Assembly (NCBI RefSeq): GCF_004570345.1
Contig: NZ_SPQM01000028.1
Coordinates: 1 to 41,925 of the forward strand
From: Blastococcus sp. CT_GayMR20
Lineage (GTDB): Bacteria; Actinomycetota; Actinomycetes; Mycobacteriales; Geodermatophilaceae
Reading direction: 5' to 3'
Length of the DNA stretch: 41,925 bases
The translations under genes and the position numbers were made by a program. Shown here one piece after another: positions 18,572 to 29,323 of the stretch; position 1 is the first letter of the stretch; every line of letters begins with the position of its first letter. The notes under the pieces were generated by a model that worked only from the letters and a program-made list of their open reading frames with translations, ran no database searches and was not told the origin of the DNA.

Positions 18572-20341
18572 TTGAGCGGACAGGTCGAGTGGGGCAGCGA
18601 CGCCATCGCCGGGGCCCTGCGGCAGTCGGGCGTCCCCTACGTGGCGCTCAATCCGGGAGCGAGCTTCCGCGGCCTGCACGACAGCCTCGTGAACTTCCTG
18701 GGCAACGAGGACCCGGAGATGCTGGTCTGCCTCCACGAGGAGCATGCCGTGGCCATCGCGCACGGTTACGCGAAGGTCACCGGCGAGCCACTCGGGGTTC
18801 TGCTCCACAGCAACGTGGGACTGATGCACGCCTCGATGGCCATCTTCAACGGCTTCTGCGACCGGGTGCCGATGCTGGTGATCGGCGCAACCGGACCCCT
18901 CGCCGCCGACAGCCGGCGTCCCTGGATCGACTGGATCCATACCGCGTCCGACATGCCGGCCCTCGTCCGGGACTTCGTGAAGTGGGACGACCAGCCGACC
19001 ACCGTCAGGGCGTCGGTCGACTCGATCCTGCGCGCCAACCAGCTGACCAGGGCCTATCCGCACGCTCCCACTTACGTCTGTGTCGACGCCGCCGTGCAGG
19101 AGCAGCGGGTCGTCTCCTGGAGGTCGCGCGAGGCCGGTCGGTATCGAGCGCCCTCGCGGTCGGCACCGGACGCCGACGCGGTGGTCCGGGCGGCGGAGCT
19201 CCTGGCCGCCGCCAGGAATCCCGTCGTCCTGGCCGGGCGGGTCAGCCGCGACCCCGAGGCGTGGCGGCGCCGGATCGAGCTCGCCGAGCGCGTCGGCGCC
19301 CGTGTCGTCACCGACCTGAAGACGGCTGCAGCGTTCCCGACGGACCACCCCCTGCACGGCGACGCCCCGGGCAACGTTCTCACCGCATCGGATCGGGCGA
19401 TGCTCACCGCGGCGGACGTGCTCCTCGCCCTGGAATGGGAGGACCTCGGCGGGACGCTCGCTGCGGCGTTCGGTGACCGGGAGCCGGGAGCCACCGTGAT
19501 CGCGGCCGGCAGCGAGCACGAACTGTTCAACGGGTGGACGAAGAACGACTACGCGCTCGCCCCGGTCGACATCTCGCTCAACTGCCATCCCGACGACGCG
19601 GTGCGCGCCCTGGTGGCCGCGTTGCCCGCCGGGGACTGCCCGCGGGAGACGGCTGCCGACGCGTCGGTCGCGGTGCTACCGGCGCCGGAGCCGCCACCGG
19701 CCGTGGACGGCGCACCCCGGGTCACGGTCGGCCTCCTGGGGCAGCGGCTCCGGGCCGCGGTGGGCCCCCGACCGACGGCACTGGCCCGCGTGCCGACGTC
19801 CTGGGAGGCGCAGCACTGGCCGCTGAGCGACCCCCTCTCCTACCTGGGCTCCGACGGTGGCGGCGGGGTCGGCTCCGGACCCGGGATCGCCGTCGGTGCG
19901 GCGCTGGCGCTGAAGGGCAGTGGCCGCATGCCGATCGCGGTGATGGGGGACGGCGACGCCCTCATGGGCATCACCGCGCTCTGGACCGCCGCGCGATACG
20001 AGATCCCGCTGCTGGTGGTGGTGGCCAACAACGGCTCCTACTTCAACGACGAGTTGCACCAGACGCGGATGGCCGATCTGCGGGGCCGGCCGCGGGAGAA
20101 CGCGCACATCGGTATGCGCACCGAGGGGCCGCGACCCGACATCGCGCACATGGCCGAAGACATGGGGCTGGTGGGCATCGGCCCTGTCCACTCCCTCGAG
20201 CAGCTCGACCAGGCGCTGGCCCGTGCGGTGGAGCACGTGGAGGGTGGCCGACCCACCGTGGTGGACGTGATCGTGGAGCGCGGATATCCGCCGCGCGCCG
20301 AGGCCGGTGTGCTCAACGACCGTCGGGGAGTGACCGCGTGA
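18572..20341 (+). CDS. ThDP-dependent decarboxylase, benzoylformate-decarboxylase-like
   Basis: This 589-residue enzyme has the three-domain ThDP layout. The PYR domain carries the catalytic Glu56 (HEEHAVAIAHGYA). An LHS motif with His79 (GVLLHSNVGL) aligns with the active-site LHS of benzoylformate decarboxylase. The PP domain has GDG followed by ALWTAARYEIPLLVVVANN, very like the ALWTAAQYNIP...NN run of that enzyme. NPGAS near residue 28 matches the NPGS substrate loop. It starts at TTG 18572 with AGGATGAG upstream, 4 bases after the aldehyde dehydrogenase stop. The inferred reaction is an aryl or alkyl 2-oxoacid to an aldehyde. Acetolactate-synthase-type carboligation is the main alternative. 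Confidence 0.85.
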   Translation: MSGQVEWGSDAIAGALRQSGVPYVALNPGASFRGLHDSLVNFLGNEDPEMLVCLHEEHAVAIAHGYAKVTGEPLGVLLHSNVGLMHASMAIFNGFCDRVPMLVIGATGPLAADSRRPWIDWIHTASDMPALVRDFVKWDDQPTTVRASVDSILRANQLTRAYPHAPTYVCVDAAVQEQRVVSWRSREAGRYRAPSRSAPDADAVVRAAELLAAARNPVVLAGRVSRDPEAWRRRIELAERVGARVVTDLKTAAAFPTDHPLHGDAPGNVLTASDRAMLTAADVLLALEWEDLGGTLAAAFGDREPGATVIAAGSEHELFNGWTKNDYALAPVDISLNCHPDDAVRALVAALPAGDCPRETAADASVAVLPAPEPPPAVDGAPRVTVGLLGQRLRAAVGPRPTALARVPTSWEAQHWPLSDPLSYLGSDGGGGVGSGPGIAVGAALALKGSGRMPIAVMGDGDALMGITALWTAARYEIPLLVVVANNGSYFNDELHQTRMADLRGRPRENAHIGMRTEGPRPDIAHMAEDMGLVGIGPVHSLEQLDQALARAVEHVEGGRPTVVDVIVERGYPPRAEAGVLNDRRGVTA

Positions 20342-20491
20342 TACGGCGCCACACGACGAGCAAGAGGAGCGACGAACGAGCAGCCCTGGCCGGTGGTGGG
20401 CCTCGCAGACGTCTCGGGCGTCGTCGAGGGGACCGCCCGCGGGGCCGGAGCTGTCCGGGGCAGACGTCGCACGCATGGGCTGCGGGATCCG
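20342..20491 (+). other. 150-bp spacer between decarboxylase and dehydrogenase genes
   Basis: The other plus-strand genes of the island are packed within about 40 bases, but here 150 bases intervene. The dehydrogenase frame is open right back to the decarboxylase TGA without a convincing start. A GTG overlapping the TGA opens a 53-codon basic frame (20338-20499) that resembles nothing known. No hairpin or promoter was recognised. Confidence 0.4.
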
Positions 20492-21661
20492 GTGGCTAAG
20501 CTGGATCGCTGTGCGAACATCGACGACCTCCGGTCGATAGCGAAAGCGCGCCTGCCACGGGGCATCTTCGAGTTCCTCGACCGCGGAGCCGAGGACGAGA
20601 TCGCTCTCCGCGAGAACCGGCTCGCGTTCGAGCGGGTCCGCCTGACGCCGCGCTATCTCGTGGATCTGACCGACCGGGACCTGAGCACGCGGATCTTCGG
20701 TGCACCAGTGGCGGCCCCGTTCGGCGTCGGTCCCACGGGCGCCGCCGGACTGCTCTGGCCTCAGGGCGAGGTCGCCTTGGCGCAAGCCGCCGCTGCCGCT
20801 GGTATCCCGTTCACCCTGGCCACCCCCTCGATGACGCCGATGGAGACCATCGCTGCGGTGGGCGGGCGCCTGTGGTATCAGCTCTATCTCTGGGAAGAGG
20901 CGAGGCATTCATACGAACTCGTCGCCCGCGCGCGTGACCTCGGTTTCGAGGCGCTGGTGGTCACGATCGATCACGGCCTGGGTCATCTACGCGAACACAA
21001 TGTCCGGAACGGCTACCAGTTTCCCTTTCGGCCGAACCTCGTGGCCCTGCGAGACATGGCCTGCCATCCCCGCTGGCTCTACAACGTCATCCTCCGTACC
21101 GGCCTGACGTCGGGGCTGCCGACGAATGTCAACTATCCCCGGGAGTATCGCCGCATCGTTGCGTTCGGTGCGGCGACGCCGCCGACCCCGCCGATGAAGA
21201 CCTCGATGACCTGGGGCGATCTGGCGTACATACGGGAGTTGTGGCCGAGGAAGCTTGTGGTCAAGGGCGTCATGAGTCTGGCCGACGCCCGATGTGCTGT
21301 GGCGCACGGAGCCGACGCGATCGTCATCTCGAACCATGGCGGCCGGGCCTTGGACAGCTCGCGCGCCCCCATCGACGTCCTGCGTGACGTTGCGCCCGAA
21401 CTGGACGGGTCGGTGACGATCATGCTGGATGGCGGTGTTCGTCGCGGGAGCGACGTGCTCAAGGCGCTGGCGCTCGGCGCCGACTTCGTGCTGCTCGGAC
21501 GGGCGACGTTGTACGGGTTGGCGGCCGCCGGCCGGTCGGGCGTCGAGAAGGCGATCGAGCTGGTGCGCGATCAGTTCGAGAAGACCATGAGCTACGTGGG
21601 CTGTTGCCGGCCGGACGAGCTCGGCAGGCATGTCATCGCAGAGTCGAGCACGCAGCGGTGA
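20492..21661 (+). CDS. FMN-dependent alpha-hydroxy-acid dehydrogenase (mandelate/lactate/glycolate oxidase family)
   Basis: This 389-residue TIM-barrel flavoenzyme oxidises an alpha-hydroxy acid to the 2-oxoacid. It shows IFEFLDRGAEDE, YQLYLW, the catalytic His282 in SNHGGRALD, and the FMN phosphate-binding LDGGVRRGSDVLKALALGAD. GTG 20492 is chosen because it gives the family N-terminus (M)AKLDRCANIDDLRSIAKARL; its ribosome-binding site is weak, so the start is less certain than the function. The usual VDVPVxGxRERDxRNG loop reads IDHGLGHLREHNVRNG, which may reflect an unusual substrate. It feeds the adjacent decarboxylase. Third-position AT looks higher than in housekeeping neighbours. Confidence 0.9.
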   Translation: MAKLDRCANIDDLRSIAKARLPRGIFEFLDRGAEDEIALRENRLAFERVRLTPRYLVDLTDRDLSTRIFGAPVAAPFGVGPTGAAGLLWPQGEVALAQAAAAAGIPFTLATPSMTPMETIAAVGGRLWYQLYLWEEARHSYELVARARDLGFEALVVTIDHGLGHLREHNVRNGYQFPFRPNLVALRDMACHPRWLYNVILRTGLTSGLPTNVNYPREYRRIVAFGAATPPTPPMKTSMTWGDLAYIRELWPRKLVVKGVMSLADARCAVAHGADAIVISNHGGRALDSSRAPIDVLRDVAPELDGSVTIMLDGGVRRGSDVLKALALGADFVLLGRATLYGLAAAGRSGVEKAIELVRDQFEKTMSYVGCCRPDELGRHVIAESSTQR

Positions 21662-21692
21662 CGTGAACGCTCGTCGAGGCCGGCTCCGTGGA

Positions 21693-22421
21693 TCAGTGGT
21701 TCGTGACCTGCTTGATCGGCGCAGGGGGGGACTGCGGCACGGTCCCGAGGCAGTCGAGTGCCTCGGCCAACGTGATGACATCGCCGTACTTCTGGTCGAT
21801 CTCGAAGAGGCTCACGCGATGGCTCGTCGCGGCCCGATCGAAGACACACTCCTCGACGACGGCCACACCGAAGCCGTGCGAGAAGCCGTCGACGACGCTG
21901 GCGCGAACACAACCGCTCGTGCTCGTCCCTGCTATCAGCAGATCCCGCACACCAGCGGCCTTCAGCCGTTCGGCAAGGTCTCCCTCGAAGAAGACACTGG
22001 GCGCGGACTTCTCGACGACCTCGTCTCCGGGAAGGGGGGCGATGTCGTCGACGATTCGGCCGTCGTCGGGTAGCCGCCCATCCAGCCGGCCGTGCTTGTG
22101 CTGCCACACGCCGCCGGTGAGCGACTCGACAGAGCTGTCCCGCGAGTAGATCACCGGTCGACCGGCAGCGCGGGCCGCAGCCGTCAGGGTGCCAATCGCG
22201 TCGACGGCCGCCCAAGCAGTCTCGCCACAAGAGTTGGGATAGGCGGACCTTGACTCCTCAGGAGTGCTCTGCCGGTGCCCCGTGAAGCCATAGGTGACAT
22301 CGATGACCAGCACAGCCACGTCGCGGCTGACCTTCTGTCGTTGACCGAAACCTGCACTGGCGTAGATGGCTCGCTCCGCCTCGGGCAGAGCCTCACGCCA
22401 GGGCACCGGTGAATCTCCCAT
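21693..22421 (-). CDS. Isochorismatase-fold cysteine hydrolase (N-carbamoylsarcosine-amidase-like)
   Basis: This 242-residue hydrolase has the Asp-Lys-Cys triad of the family: Asp41 (LVIDVTYGFT), Lys138 (VEKSAPS) and Cys171 (TSTSGCVRASV). GTSTSGCVRAS and YPNSCGETAWAAV point to the N-carbamoylsarcosine amidohydrolase branch, which cleaves amide or carbamoyl bonds, rather than true isochorismatase. ATG 22421 has GGAGG upstream on the minus strand. It runs toward the operon and ends 31 bases from the dehydrogenase stop. Its own promoter carries the same 20-bp operator as the operon. A role in freeing the pathway acid from an amide precursor is inference. Confidence 0.87.
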   Translation of the reverse strand: MGDSPVPWREALPEAERAIYASAGFGQRQKVSRDVAVLVIDVTYGFTGHRQSTPEESRSAYPNSCGETAWAAVDAIGTLTAAARAAGRPVIYSRDSSVESLTGGVWQHKHGRLDGRLPDDGRIVDDIAPLPGDEVVEKSAPSVFFEGDLAERLKAAGVRDLLIAGTSTSGCVRASVVDGFSHGFGVAVVEECVFDRAATSHRVSLFEIDQKYGDVITLAEALDCLGTVPQSPPAPIKQVTNH

Positions 22422-22522
22422 GCCTGTGCCTCCAGTCCGAACGCCATCCCGTCCGTGGCCGAAACCGCGGCGGCCTTCGTCGTGCCCGGCGGAGTGGTAG
22501 ACGCGGTCGCACGACCCAACCG

Positions 22523-22553
22523 AGGGTGGCGAATGAACGTTCAGATGTCAACG
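22523..22553 (-). promoter_or_regulatory. Right promoter/operator of the catabolic island
   Basis: On the minus strand: TTGACA (22551-22546), 17 bases containing TGAACGTTCA, then CACCCT (22528-22523). Bases 22534-22553 are the exact reverse complement of 12776-12795. It drives the amidohydrolase with a leader of about 100 bases. Confidence 0.7.
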
Positions 22554-22893
22554 TGCCGCGGAAGGTGAAATTCGTCAACCGCAGACACCGGCTGCTGCCG
22601 ATGTGCCCATGAGCCGTCTTGGCGGGCGGCCTCCGTCAGTGGCCTGAGGCGGGCCGACCCGCCTCCGGGACGTGGTGGACCCGTTCGGTCGCGAGTCCGG
22701 CGGTTCCTGCCGCCGGAGATCCGGAGCTGTTCGACGTCCTCGGCGGTCCTCTAGGTGTAGTGCCCACGGACCCTGTTGTGGCGTGGCTGGATGTACGAGT
22801 CGGAGGTCGTCGAGGAGGGAGGTCGACTGCTTAGCCGTCTGGACCGCCCGCGACCACGACGTCCGCCTCAGGGGGCCCGACGCCGCCATGCAA

Positions 22894-22899
22894 TAGCGT
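22894..22899 (+). promoter_or_regulatory. -10 box of the acidic protein gene
   Basis: TAGCGT lies 6 bases before the ATG at 22906, with no Shine-Dalgarno between. This is the same close spacing seen at other starts in the window and implies a leaderless transcript. No TGTC element precedes it. Confidence 0.4.
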
Positions 22900-22905
22900 C
22901 CTCGC

Positions 22906-23187
22906 ATGGCGCTCATCTATCCCGTCCTGGCCGACGCCCCCGAGCCCGAGGAGGGGACCGCGCCCGACGTCGCCGAGCTCGCCTCCGACCTCTCCGACCA
23001 GTGGCTGGTCGAGGTGGCGGTGGGGGAGGACGGGGACGACGCGTGCTTCGGACCACTCGCGTCGGGCATGGCGTGGGACCTGGCGGTGGAGCTCAACGAC
23101 AAGCGGCCCGACTGGACGGTCTCGGTCGTGCCCCTCTACGTGGCCGAGCCGGCCGACCAGATCATCGCGCTGTTCGAGGAGGACTAG
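22906..23187 (+). CDS. Small acidic hypothetical protein
   Basis: A 93-residue protein of no recognised family. It is strongly acidic (DAPEPEEG near residue 10, and EVAVGEDGDDACF) and ends LYVAEPADQIIALFEED. It has no signal peptide or membrane span, so it is probably cytoplasmic. Codon use and GC match the surrounding genome, unlike the island to its left, which supports it being a real core gene. It converges on the SixA-type gene and their stop codons share the four bases CTAG (23184-23187). Confidence 0.7.
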   Translation: MALIYPVLADAPEPEEGTAPDVAELASDLSDQWLVEVAVGEDGDDACFGPLASGMAWDLAVELNDKRPDWTVSVVPLYVAEPADQIIALFEED

Positions 23188-23690
23188 GCACCGGGCGTCG
23201 CGACGTCGACCAGGGTCGCGATGCCCGGGGCGACCTCGCTGAACGGCACGGCCAGGGTGAACACCGCCACGGTGCCCGTCGGGAAACCGGCCTCGAGGTC
23301 GCGTAGCGCCGCCTGGCTGCCCCCGCCGCCGTCGAGGACGCTCGCCAGCAGCCCGATCGACGGGTTGTGGCCCACGACGGCCACCGTCTGCACGTCGTCC
23401 GGCGCCTCCCGGACGATCGCCAACAACGCCTCGACGGTGTTGTCGTAGATCCGGAGGTCGACGACCGGCGACGGATCCGGGCCGACCCGGGCGGCGGCCC
23501 GCTCCCAGGTCTGGACCGCGCGTCGGGCCGGGGAGACCACGACGTGGTCGGGCCCGAGGCCGGCGCGCGTCAGCCAGCCGCCGACGGCCGCGGCCTGCCG
23601 CGTCCCGCGCTCGGTGAGCGGCCGGTCGGCGTCGACGGCGCCGTGGGCCGCCTCGGCATGCCGGACCAGCAGGAGTCGGCGCGGCTGCAT
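23184..23690 (-). CDS. SixA-type histidine phosphatase
   Basis: A 168-residue member of the phosphoglycerate-mutase-like histidine phosphatase superfamily, in the short SixA group. The catalytic histidine is His11 in LLLVRHAEA; LTERGTRQAAAVGGWL and VVGHNPSIG supply the remaining pocket. E. coli SixA removes phosphate from phosphohistidine of the nitrogen phosphotransferase system; the actinobacterial substrate is not known. ATG 23690 gives the standard N-terminus MQPRRLLLVRH. Confidence 0.88.
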   Translation of the reverse strand: MQPRRLLLVRHAEAAHGAVDADRPLTERGTRQAAAVGGWLTRAGLGPDHVVVSPARRAVQTWERAAARVGPDPSPVVDLRIYDNTVEALLAIVREAPDDVQTVAVVGHNPSIGLLASVLDGGGGSQAALRDLEAGFPTGTVAVFTLAVPFSEVAPGIATLVDVATPGA

Positions 23691-23732
23691 CGCGCAAGTC
23701 TGGCAGTCCGCCGGTCCCGCGATCGGCCGGGA

Positions 23733-24407
23733 TCACCAGCCGCGGGCGCGCCATTCGGCGAGATGCGGGCGCTCGGCGCCGAGCGTCGTGTCCTTGCCGT
23801 GGCCGGGATAGACCCAGGTCTCGTCCGGCAGCGTCCCGAACAGCCGCTGCTCCACGTCGTCGATCAGGCTGGCGAACCGCGCCGCGTCCTTCTGCGTGTT
23901 GCCGACGCCGCCCGGGAAGAGGCTGTCGCCGGTGAAGACGTGGACTCCGCCGTCCCCCTCCGCCCGGTAGACCAGGGCGATGCTGCCCGGGGTGTGGCCG
24001 CGCAGGTGCACGACCTCGAGGGTGTGCCCGCCGACGGTCACCGTGTCGCCGTGGTCGACCGTTCGCTGCACGTCGACCGGCAGGTCGTCCGCGTCGGCGG
24101 CGTGGGCGACCGTCACCGCGCCGGTCTCCCGGACGACGTCCGCCAGCGCGCGGTGGTGGTCCCAGTGGCCGTGCGTGGTGACGACGGTGCGCAGGGCGGC
24201 GTCGCCGACCAGCTCGCGCAGCTTCGCCGGCTCGGCCGCGGCGTCGACGAGGAGGGCCTCGCCGGTCGCGGTGTCGCGCAGCAGGTAGGCGTTGTTGGCC
24301 ATCTCGCTGACCGCCAGCTTGCTGATCGTCAGGCCGGGCAGTTCACGCACGTCGGCCGGCCCGCCCACCTCGACGTCGCCGGTGTAGGTCGGCTGCGGGG
24401 CGCTCAT
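23733..24407 (-). CDS. MBL-fold hydrolase (glyoxalase II-like)
   Basis: A 224-residue metallo-beta-lactamase-fold enzyme with THGHWDHH (metal ligands His79, His81, Asp83, His84), LRGHTPGS, FTGDSLFPGG and a closing YPGHGKDTT. The set resembles glyoxalase II-like thioester hydrolases that act in the cytoplasm, but members with this short C-terminus have varied substrates. ATG 24407 is chosen over the long upstream open frame because GGAG lies 6 bases before it and MSAPQPTYTGDVEV is a normal start. It is divergent from the amidase, with 48 bases between the starts. Confidence 0.88.
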   Translation of the reverse strand: MSAPQPTYTGDVEVGGPADVRELPGLTISKLAVSEMANNAYLLRDTATGEALLVDAAAEPAKLRELVGDAALRTVVTTHGHWDHHRALADVVRETGAVTVAHAADADDLPVDVQRTVDHGDTVTVGGHTLEVVHLRGHTPGSIALVYRAEGDGGVHVFTGDSLFPGGVGNTQKDAARFASLIDDVEQRLFGTLPDETWVYPGHGKDTTLGAERPHLAEWRARGW

Positions 24408-24426
24408 CCAGGACTCCGATCGGAAA

Positions 24427-24449
24427 GTGTCAGGGGCGGAAGTTACGGT
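24427..24449 (+). promoter_or_regulatory. Amidase(-uvrA) promoter, RecA-NDp/PafBC-like
   Basis: GTGTCAGGG (24427-24435), 8 bases, TACGGT (24444-24449), then 6 bases to ATG 24456. Seven of nine bases match TTGTCRGTG, with exact spacing. It may also serve uvrA by read-through. Confidence 0.55.
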
Positions 24450-24455
24450 CCAGTC

Positions 24456-25880
24456 ATGGACGCTAGCGGAGCTGTCACGCGCCCTCATGGCGTTGCCCAG
24501 GTCGTCGGTCTGCCGGCGCTGGAGATCGCGGCACTCGTCAAGTCCGGCGAGATGACGGCCGTGGACGTCGTCCACGCGCACCTGGCGCACATCGACGAGG
24601 TGGACGCCCGCGTGGGTGCCTTCCGGGTGGTCCGGCGGGAGGCGGCGCTGGCCGAGGCGCACGCGATCGACACCGCGCTCGCCCGCTTCGCCCTGCCGCT
24701 GGCGGGCGTGCCGATCGCGGTCAAGGACAACGTGGCCGTCGCCGGCGAGGTCTGCACCGATGGCTCGCCCGCCTGCCCGGAGCGCGTGGAGACGAAGGAC
24801 CACCCGGTCGTCGCCCGGCTGCGCAAGGCGGGCGCCGTCGTCGTCGGCATCACCCGGGCTCCGGAGCTGTGCCTCTACGGGGCCACGGACGGCCCGGGCA
24901 CCGTGACCCGCAACCCCTGGGACACCGCGCGGTCGGCGGCCGGCAGCTCCGGCGGCAGCGCCGCCGCGGTCGCCTCGGGCTGCGTCCCGCTCGCCCACGG
25001 CAACGACGGCATGGGCTCGCTCCGGCTCCCCGCGGCCGCCTGCGGTCTGGTGACCCTGAAGCCCGGTCTCGGGACGGTGCCGGCCGAGATCGGCGCCGAC
25101 AGCTGGTCGGGCATGGCGGTGAACGGGGCGCTGGCGACGACCGTGGCCGACCTCGCCGTGGCGCACGCGGTGATGGCGGGAGAGCAGCCGGGTGAGCTGC
25201 CGGCCCCGGGCCGGCCGCTCCGGATCGCGCTCTCCACCCGGTCGCTCGTCCCGGGCGCCCGTGCGGACGGGCCCGCCCGCGCCGCGGTGGACGCGATGGT
25301 GGCCCTGCTGATCGAGGCCGGGCACACCGTCGTCCGCAAGGACCCACCGATCACGCCGGGGGCAGCGGCGGGGGCCATGACCCGCTGGATGGCCGGCGCC
25401 GATAACGACGCGGAGCACCTCGGGATCGACCGGGCGGCACTGCAGCCGCGCAGCCGGACGCACGCCCGGATCGGCCGGGTGGTCTCCCGCCTGGGCCTGG
25501 TCCGTCCGGCGACCGCCGAACGGTTCCGGGCGCAGATGGTCGACTTCTTCGAGGACGTCGATCTGCTGCTGAGCCCCGTCTCGGCCGGACCGCCGCTGCC
25601 CGCGCGGCCGTGGCACGAGCGGTCGTTCCTGGCCAACATCGCCGCCAACGCCCGGTGGGCACCGTGGACGGCCGCCTGGAACCTGGCCGGCCTGCCGGCG
25701 CTCGTGCTGCCCACCGGGGTCCGCCCCGAGGGGCAGCCGCTGGCGGTCCAGTTCGTCGGCCCCCCGGACGCCGAAGGACGACTACTCTGGCTGGCCGGAG
25801 AACTGGAGCGCCGCCAGCCCTGGCGCCGCTACGCACCCGTGTTCGACCCCACCACCCCGTCGTCGACGGCGCCCGTCTGA
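24456..25880 (+). CDS. Amidase signature family hydrolase
   Basis: A 474-residue amidase with the Ser-cisSer-Lys triad: Lys90 (PIAVKDN), cis-Ser164 ([15 protein letters not shown]) and the nucleophile Ser188 ([13 protein letters not shown]). The final third ([23 protein letters not shown]) is the usual lid. Family members hydrolyse amides from small aliphatic or aryl amides to Gln-tRNA; it lacks GatB/GatC neighbours, so GatA is unlikely. ATG 24456 follows a -10 box by 6 bases. uvrA lies 136 bases downstream in the same direction. Confidence 0.9.
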   Translation: MDASGAVTRPHGVAQVVGLPALEIAALVKSGEMTAVDVVHAHLAHIDEVDARVGAFRVVRREAALAEAHAIDTALARFALPLAGVPIAVKDNVAVAGEVCTDGSPACPERVETKDHPVVARLRKAGAVVVGITRAPELCLYGATDGPGTVTRNPWDTARSAAGSSGGSAAAVASGCVPLAHGNDGMGSLRLPAAACGLVTLKPGLGTVPAEIGADSWSGMAVNGALATTVADLAVAHAVMAGEQPGELPAPGRPLRIALSTRSLVPGARADGPARAAVDAMVALLIEAGHTVVRKDPPITPGAAAGAMTRWMAGADNDAEHLGIDRAALQPRSRTHARIGRVVSRLGLVRPATAERFRAQMVDFFEDVDLLLSPVSAGPPLPARPWHERSFLANIAANARWAPWTAAWNLAGLPALVLPTGVRPEGQPLAVQFVGPPDAEGRLLWLAGELERRQPWRRYAPVFDPTTPSSTAPV

Positions 25881-26016
25881 GCCCTCGGCGGCGCGCCGTC
25901 CCGCGCGCGTGACGGGCGCGACACCGGGGCACGCCGGGGGGAGGGGAACAGCTCCGCGACAGCGGGCCTTGCCCTCAGTGATGATGCATCTGGCCACAGC
26001 GACTGACAGGGAACAC

Positions 26017-28908
<2,892 letters not shown>

Positions 28909-28921
28909 TGGGCGTCCAAAA

Positions 28922-29323
28922 GTGCCGCGGAGACTCGCAGCCGAGCTCTTCACGGCGTCTGGGACCTGCTGGGCAAGGACGACCGCATGCTCCACATGGC
29001 GCACGCCTCGCGGCACCACGGGGAAGCGTCGGCGCCCCGGCCAACCTGGCCCGGGGCGAGTGGCTGTGCCCCAGGTCTACGCCGCTCTCGGGCGGGCTGA
29101 GCCGTCCCTGCACCACGCGCGGCGCGTGCTGCAGATCTGCGAGCGGCACGGGATCGGCGACTGGGACCTCGCCTTCGCCCACGGGGCGATCGCCCGGGCG
29201 CAGAGCCTGGCCGGCGGCGGCGAGGCGGCGCGCGAAGCCGTCCGGGCCGCACGGGCCGTCGTCATCGCCGGCGACGAGGAACGGGAACTGCTGGAGGCCG
29301 ACCCCGCGACCCTCCCCGCCTGA
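28922..29323 (+). pseudogene. Conserved actinobacterial hypothetical with three single-base deletions
   Basis: The remnant reads RRLAAELF in one frame, VWDLLGKDDRMLHMAHASRHH (28957-29019) in the next, GSVGAPANLARGEWLC (29022-29069) in the third, and then returns to the first frame with QVYAALGRAEPSLHHARRVL (29072 on) to a stop at 29323. These join into one sequence I recognise as a conserved actinobacterial helical family of unknown function. Each junction needs exactly one missing base (near 28952, at 29019/29020 where TGG reads GG, and near 29070). The net loss of three leaves an uninterrupted but false 133-codon frame. It begins within 15 bases of the uvrA stop. Confidence 0.75.

Larger units (their letters stand above)
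22422..22905. other. 484-bp gap right of the catabolic island
   Basis: This holds the leader and promoter of the hydrolase (22523-22553), a perfect 8-bp hairpin GAGGCGGG (22646-22653) / CCCGCCTC (22658-22665), and the -10 box of the next gene (22894-22899). Open frames of 60-110 codons overlap on both strands but resemble no family. The stretch could be eroded coding DNA. Confidence 0.5.

Noticed and set aside
12776..22553. The 20-bp inverted copies as transposon ends
   Set aside because: No transposase or target duplication was seen. Each copy has promoter geometry with a central palindrome and points at a gene start.
22575..22916. Overlapping plus- and minus-strand frames of 60-110 codons right of the island
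   Set aside because: None shows a family motif, ribosome-binding site or conserved-looking composition.
25974..25995. TCAGTG-like element upstream of uvrA as its own damage promoter
   Set aside because: It matches only the right half of the element, and no TANNNT box lies 8 bases downstream.
25909..26016. 36-residue extension of uvrA from an upstream start
   Set aside because: [15 protein letters not shown] at 26017 is the universal UvrA start with AGGGAA before it.
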